Below, piece by piece: positions 63,581-64,000 of a stretch of 64,000 bases of DNA. Position numbers and translations under genes: made by a program. The stretch is taken from assembly GCA_963662175.1 (NCBI GenBank), contig OY759221.1, forward strand, positions 35,648,045-35,712,044, written 5' to 3'. The notes under the pieces were generated by a model that ran no database searches, had not been told where the DNA came from, and saw nothing but the letters and a program-made list of their open reading frames with translations. How positions within the stretch are numbered: the stretch's first letter is position 1; the number at the start of each line of letters is the position of its first letter. The DNA is from Aradus depressus. Its lineage: Eukaryota; Arthropoda; Insecta; Hemiptera; Aradidae.

Positions 63581-64000
63581 AAAAAGTCAAATGATCAGCT
63601 ATGTACTTCCCCAGCACGAATTTATCAATAACGTTTTCGCTCTCCCTCCAAAGCCAATCGACCACTTCTGAATCCTCATATTAAATTTTGTATCGACACA
63701 TTACTTACATCGACAGTTATTGAGATTTTTGAGTTGAGCCTTTCTCTCATCCCCCCCTTTATTCGGCTGATTCCGCTGAAAATAAAAATAAGTCGTCCTT
63801 ATAAAGCCTTGAATATACATATGAAATTTCGTGTCAATGTATTCATCACAACGGCAGCTATTAGAGTTTTTGTGTTAAGCTTCCTCCCTAATTCCCCTTC
63901 CCTTCTGCAGATTCCATTGAAAATCAATAGGTGAGGCCCTTTAAGGGTTCTGGATTCACATATAAAATTTGGTGTCGATTCATTCATTTTATCGGGAGTT
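63581..64000 (-). repeat. R-A copy, runs off the window
   Basis: 'atgtacttccccagcacgaa', 'cttacatcgacagttattga' and 'tatgaaatttcgtgtcaatg'. Confidence 0.75.

Overview
This is AT-rich eukaryotic DNA, most likely from an insect. The evidence is a single clear long gene (an M17 leucyl aminopeptidase), dense fossil transposons of animal type (hAT, pogo/Tigger-like, PIF/Harbinger, mariner-like, Helitron, LINE, solo LTRs), many tRNA-derived SINEs, and a SINE 3' tail made of CCTAA units, which is the complement of the insect telomere repeat TTAGG. I see nothing bacterial. The species cannot be named from the sequence.

About 1-59,000 is a graveyard of repeats. Names used below: SINE1 (tRNA-derived, about 343 bp, CCTAA tail, about 17 full or partial copies); SINE2 (a different tRNA-like head, poly(A) tail, 11,293); SINE3 (poly(A)-tailed, 5' end CGCGACTTACTGCC); R-A (the commonest family, hallmark 'tcgacacgaaatttcatat'); R-B (hallmark 'atccgagatcgag'); MITE-J ('gatgtggccattacagga'); families C, D, E, F and H (foldback elements or fragments that carry hammerhead-ribozyme-like motifs); and two solo-LTR-like families (TGTGATG...ATCACA and TGTAACGG...CCGTTACA). 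Many elements keep exact target-site duplications, so their boundaries are firm. Nesting gives relative ages: SINE1 in D, SINE1 in R-B, SINE1 in SINE1, SINE3 in an LTR, a LINE in E, F in an LTR, and a poly(A) retro-insertion in F.

The gene region is 59,200-61,400. An intronless 531-codon leucyl aminopeptidase paralogue on + keeps all the metal ligands but has lost the catalytic arginine, so it may be a sperm-type (S-LAP-like) protein with little or no peptidase activity. A convergent ORF of up to 145 codons on - ends 162 bp downstream and has an AATAAA on its own strand; it may be a real secreted-protein gene or the last exon of one. R-B, C and R-A repeats resume after it.

The most interesting signal is that several unrelated-looking foldback families share one architecture: CUGANGA, one extra base, a GC-rich hairpin, GAAA, a very short hairpin, then UH. 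In family D (best copy 20,235-20,276 +) all three hammerhead helices can be drawn, and families D and E differ by compensatory changes in each helix. Together with 12-bp target duplications and inverted-repeat structure, this suggests non-autonomous Penelope-like elements or retrozymes. The ribozyme reading is an inference that needs a covariance search and a cleavage assay.
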